Part shown: positions 61,524 through 64,000 of the stretch, piece after piece
How positions within the stretch are numbered: position 1 is the first letter of the stretch
Layout of the letters: the number at the start of each line of letters is the position of its first letter
Assembly: GCF_001307295.1 (NCBI RefSeq)
Contig: NZ_CP012700.1
Span: 3,785,001 to 3,849,000, forward strand
Source: Sphingopyxis macrogoltabida
GTDB lineage: Bacteria > Pseudomonadota > Alphaproteobacteria > Sphingomonadales > Sphingomonadaceae
Length of the DNA stretch: 64,000 nucleotides
Direction: 5' to 3'
The notes under the pieces: generated by a model
The model's input: the letters and a program-made list of their open reading frames with translations, nothing else
The model's database searches: none
Told to the model about the DNA's origin: nothing
Program-made: the position numbers and the translations under genes

Positions 61524-63722
61524 ATGAACATTCGAGTTGCCTTGCTTGCGAGTACCGCCGCGTCGCTTCTAGCCGCGCCGTTGCCGGTCTGGGCGCAGTC
61601 GGCTGAACAGCCCGCAGGCGAAAATGCGGAATCGACCGAAATCGTCGTGACGGCGACACGCCGCGTCGAGCGCCTCATCGATGTGCCTCAATCGATTACG
61701 GCGGTGACCTCGGATGATCTTGCGAGGCTCAATGCGACCCAATTGCGCGATTACGCAGATACGATCCCGGCCATGACAGTCAGTTCGAACGGTGGCGCGG
61801 GCCGCAACCAGATCACGCTTCGCGGCGTGACCTCGGGCGCCGACGTCGCATCTACCGTCGGCGTTTACGTCGATGACGTACCTTATGGAGGTAGCACGGT
61901 CTTCTCGATCAATGCCGGTGTGGCGCTTGACGCCGGCCTGTTCGACCTCGAACGGATCGAGGTGCTCCGCGGCCCGCAAGGGACGCTTTACGGTTCGAGT
62001 TCGATGGGCGGACTGCTGAAATATGTGACGCGCGGCCCCAATCTGAGCGAATTCGAAAGCAGCGTTCAGGCGGGTCTTTCCATCACCGAAAAGGGTGACC
62101 CCAGCTACAATGTGGCAGCAGCGGTCAGCGCTCCACTCGTCACCGACAAGATTGCTGTGCGTGCAGGCGGCTATTATTCGCGCGATGGCGGGTTCATCGA
62201 CGATGTCGGGCGCGGCGAAAAGAATGTCGGGCGCGCGAACATTTATGGCGGCCGGCTCGACGTCCTGCTGCAGCCGACCGATCGGCTTTCGATTCGCCTG
62301 AGCGGATTTGCGCAAGACATCCACCGGGAGGGAAATGCCCAGGTCGATTACACCCCCGATGGCCAATTGATTACCGGGGATCTGGAGCAGCAGCGAATTC
62401 TTCGCGAGCCGTTTGATCAACGTTTCCGCGTCGTGAGCGGCACGCTCAACTATGATTTCGGGCCAGCAACGCTCACCTCGATCACCAGCTATCAGACCAA
62501 TGATGTGCGCTTTCGGATCGACGCATCGGCGCTCTATGTACCTTTGCTTGGCGCGTTCGGCTTGCCGGTTGCTTCGACAGCCGTCGACGGCGGCGTCTCG
62601 ACCGACAAATTCACGCAGGAAGTCCGGCTTTCTTCGTCGCAAAGCGGCACCATCGAATGGATAGTCGGGGGCTTCTATACCGATGAAAAGAGCCTCGCGC
62701 CCAGCAGCCTCGTAGGCTATAACGCGGACGGATCCTTGTTCCCCGTCGACTTGCTCACAGCCAATCTGCCCAGCACCTACAAGGAAGTCGCGGCCTTCGG
62801 AAACGTCACCGTCCATCTTTCCGAGAAGTTCGATGTCACAGGTGGTCTGAGATACGCTTATAACCGCCAGACCTACACTCAAAACGCTACCGGCATCCTC
62901 GCGCCCTCGGTGCCGACGCTTCGCTCGCACGAGGGGGTCACAACCTATCTCGCCAACGCGCGTTACCGTTTCAGCCCGCATGCAACCGCCTATGTCCGCT
63001 TTGCGACCGGCTATCGTCCCGGCGGACCCAACATCGTGACGTTCGATCCTATCACGGGGGCGCCACTGGGTCCGCCGACGTTCCGGTCGGACAGCCTCAC
63101 CAGCTACGAGGCCGGTATCCGGGGCGAAACGGCAGACCGGACGTTCAGCATCGATGCCGCCGGATACCACATCGACTGGGACGACATGCTGATCTCCGGC
63201 ATTCGTAACGGTCTGAACAGCTACATTAACACCGGCGGTGCGAAGATTGACGGCGCCGAACTGACGCTGACCGCGCGCCCGGTGCGAAGCGTGAATATTA
63301 CCGGGGCATTTGCCTATCAGGACGCACGCCTGGCAGCCGACTCACCGGACCTCGGCGGGCAAAAGGGCGATCGCTTGCCGACTGTTCCCAAGTTCACCGC
63401 GGCGATCAACGCGGACTATCTCGGCAGCGGTGAAGGGCTCAGCCCCACGATCGGCGCGACACTGCGATTCGTCTCCGATCGAAACGCGGGGTTCGATGCG
63501 AACCCGAACCTTCCGCAATATGACCTCGGCGACTATGTCACGATCGACTTGCGCGCCGGCGCGACTGTGGGGCCGGCCAAAGTCCAATTTTTCGTCCGCA
63601 ATCTGTTTGACGTCCGCGGCGACGTCTCTGCCTACATGGCAACGGCGGCGCTCGGGGGGCCGGCACGCGTGACGGTCGTTCAGCCGCGAACCTTCGGGGT
63701 CAGCCTCTCGGGTAAATTCTGA
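61524..63722 (+). CDS. TonB-dependent receptor
   Basis: The 732-residue receptor has a signal peptide (cleavage after PVWAQ), a TonB-box-like STEIVVTATRRVERLIDVPQSITAV, the plug motif IEVLRGPQGTLYGSSSMGGLLKYVT and a barrel ending SLSGKF. GGGGAGG precedes ATG 61524; the frame extends upstream through the promoter and is not believed. It diverges from the serine hydrolase-MFS-amidohydrolase unit and probably takes up the substrate across the outer membrane. It is only distantly related to the two receptors of the other island. Confidence 0.93.
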   Translation: MNIRVALLASTAASLLAAPLPVWAQSAEQPAGENAESTEIVVTATRRVERLIDVPQSITAVTSDDLARLNATQLRDYADTIPAMTVSSNGGAGRNQITLRGVTSGADVASTVGVYVDDVPYGGSTVFSINAGVALDAGLFDLERIEVLRGPQGTLYGSSSMGGLLKYVTRGPNLSEFESSVQAGLSITEKGDPSYNVAAAVSAPLVTDKIAVRAGGYYSRDGGFIDDVGRGEKNVGRANIYGGRLDVLLQPTDRLSIRLSGFAQDIHREGNAQVDYTPDGQLITGDLEQQRILREPFDQRFRVVSGTLNYDFGPATLTSITSYQTNDVRFRIDASALYVPLLGAFGLPVASTAVDGGVSTDKFTQEVRLSSSQSGTIEWIVGGFYTDEKSLAPSSLVGYNADGSLFPVDLLTANLPSTYKEVAAFGNVTVHLSEKFDVTGGLRYAYNRQTYTQNATGILAPSVPTLRSHEGVTTYLANARYRFSPHATAYVRFATGYRPGGPNIVTFDPITGAPLGPPTFRSDSLTSYEAGIRGETADRTFSIDAAGYHIDWDDMLISGIRNGLNSYINTGGAKIDGAELTLTARPVRSVNITGAFAYQDARLAADSPDLGGQKGDRLPTVPKFTAAINADYLGSGEGLSPTIGATLRFVSDRNAGFDANPNLPQYDLGDYVTIDLRAGATVGPAKVQFFVRNLFDVRGDVSAYMATAALGGPARVTVVQPRTFGVSLSGKF

Positions 63723-63729
63723 GTCCTTG

Positions 63730-63761
63730 CTGCAGGAGCGCCTGGCGGTCCGCTCCTGCAG
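63730..63761 (+). terminator. Strong hairpin after the TonB receptor
   Basis: CTGCAGGAGCG (63,730-63,740) and CGCTCCTGCAG (63,751-63,761) form a perfect 11-bp stem with a ten-base loop, seven bases after the stop codon. No T-tract follows, so it may be a Rho-independent terminator of weak type or an mRNA-stabilising hairpin. Confidence 0.6.
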
Positions 63762-63849
63762 GCAATCCCATGACAACGAAGCCTGCCGCCGTTAAGATGA
63801 ACCTGACCGGCATTTCGGCCGAACGAATGAAACAGCATAAGGTCATGCA

Positions 63850-64000
63850 ATGCGCGAAAAGACCGGACAGAAAAGTGCCTTGGCAAGCAGCCGACTTAAG
63901 GTGGGCGCAGCCGTTCGCGAGAAGCGGGTGGCGGCCGGCCTGTCGCTCGCCCAGCTGGCCGAACAGATCGGGGTCGCCTTATCTACCATGTCCAAGATCG
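63850..64000 (+). CDS. XRE-type helix-turn-helix regulator (partial, cut by window end)
   Basis: The frame from ATG 63850 runs to the window edge (50 codons). Residues 20-50 (VGAAVREKRVAAGLSLAQLAEQ, then IGVALSTMSKI) form an XRE/Cro helix-turn-helix. Proteins of this start often carry a C-terminal cupin sensor, which would lie beyond the edge. It is a candidate regulator of the adjacent hydrolase/receptor cluster. Confidence 0.75.
   Translation, partial: MREKTGQKSALASSRLKVGAAVREKRVAAGLSLAQLAEQIGVALSTMSKI

Overview
The window is high-GC DNA from an alphaproteobacterium, most likely a sphingomonad (Sphingopyxis-like). This is inferred from three TonB-dependent receptors set among xenobiotic or lipid catabolic genes, an ileS-lspA-DUF3035 lipoprotein block, many ATGA-overlapping genes, and GC-rich palindromic repeats typical of sphingomonad intergenic DNA. 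No rRNA, tRNA, CRISPR array or insertion sequence was found.

Region 1 (1-18,800) is mostly core chromosome. It holds the 3' end of gshA, a Dps ferritin, a GDT1-like membrane protein, a diguanylate cyclase, and a tightly packed run purE-purK-folA-dipeptidase-ribF. Next come a GDPD-family protein, a small GIY-YIG nuclease flanked by exact inverted palindromes, ileS-lspA-lipoprotein with a clear terminator, dxs, a three-gene unit with an HExxH protein, a MipA/OmpV outer-membrane protein and a Bax inhibitor-1 protein.

Region 2 (18,800-21,650) carries relics of an amine oxidase and a TetR regulator, then a large secreted serine hydrolase.

Region 3 (21,650-48,000) is a catabolic island. One operon (kinase-like phosphotransferase, SDR, acyl-CoA dehydrogenase, alcohol dehydrogenase) diverges from a TetR gene over an 18-bp palindrome. 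A six-gene operon (TonB receptor, SDR, cupin, dehydrogenase, membrane protein, acyl-CoA synthetase) follows. Then come a phosphotransferase/AttH-CrtC-like pair, a TonB receptor-P450-EthD operon, a molybdopterin oxidoreductase, a D-aminoacylase-like amidohydrolase with an SDR, and an aldehyde dehydrogenase. Two families of operator-like palindromes recur in front of separate transcription units and tie the island into probable regulons.

Region 4 (48,000-64,000) is accessory. It contains decayed genes (UvrD-like helicase, P450, purU), an AhpD-like protein and a LysR/DJ-1 pair. It ends in a cluster resembling microcystin-degradation (mlr) loci without mlrA: an M81 (MlrC-family) metallopeptidase, two paralogous family VIII-type serine hydrolases, a dipeptidase-like amidohydrolase, an MFS transporter and a divergent TonB receptor. 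I infer uptake and stepwise hydrolysis of a peptide- or amide-like compound. The window ends inside an XRE-type regulator gene.
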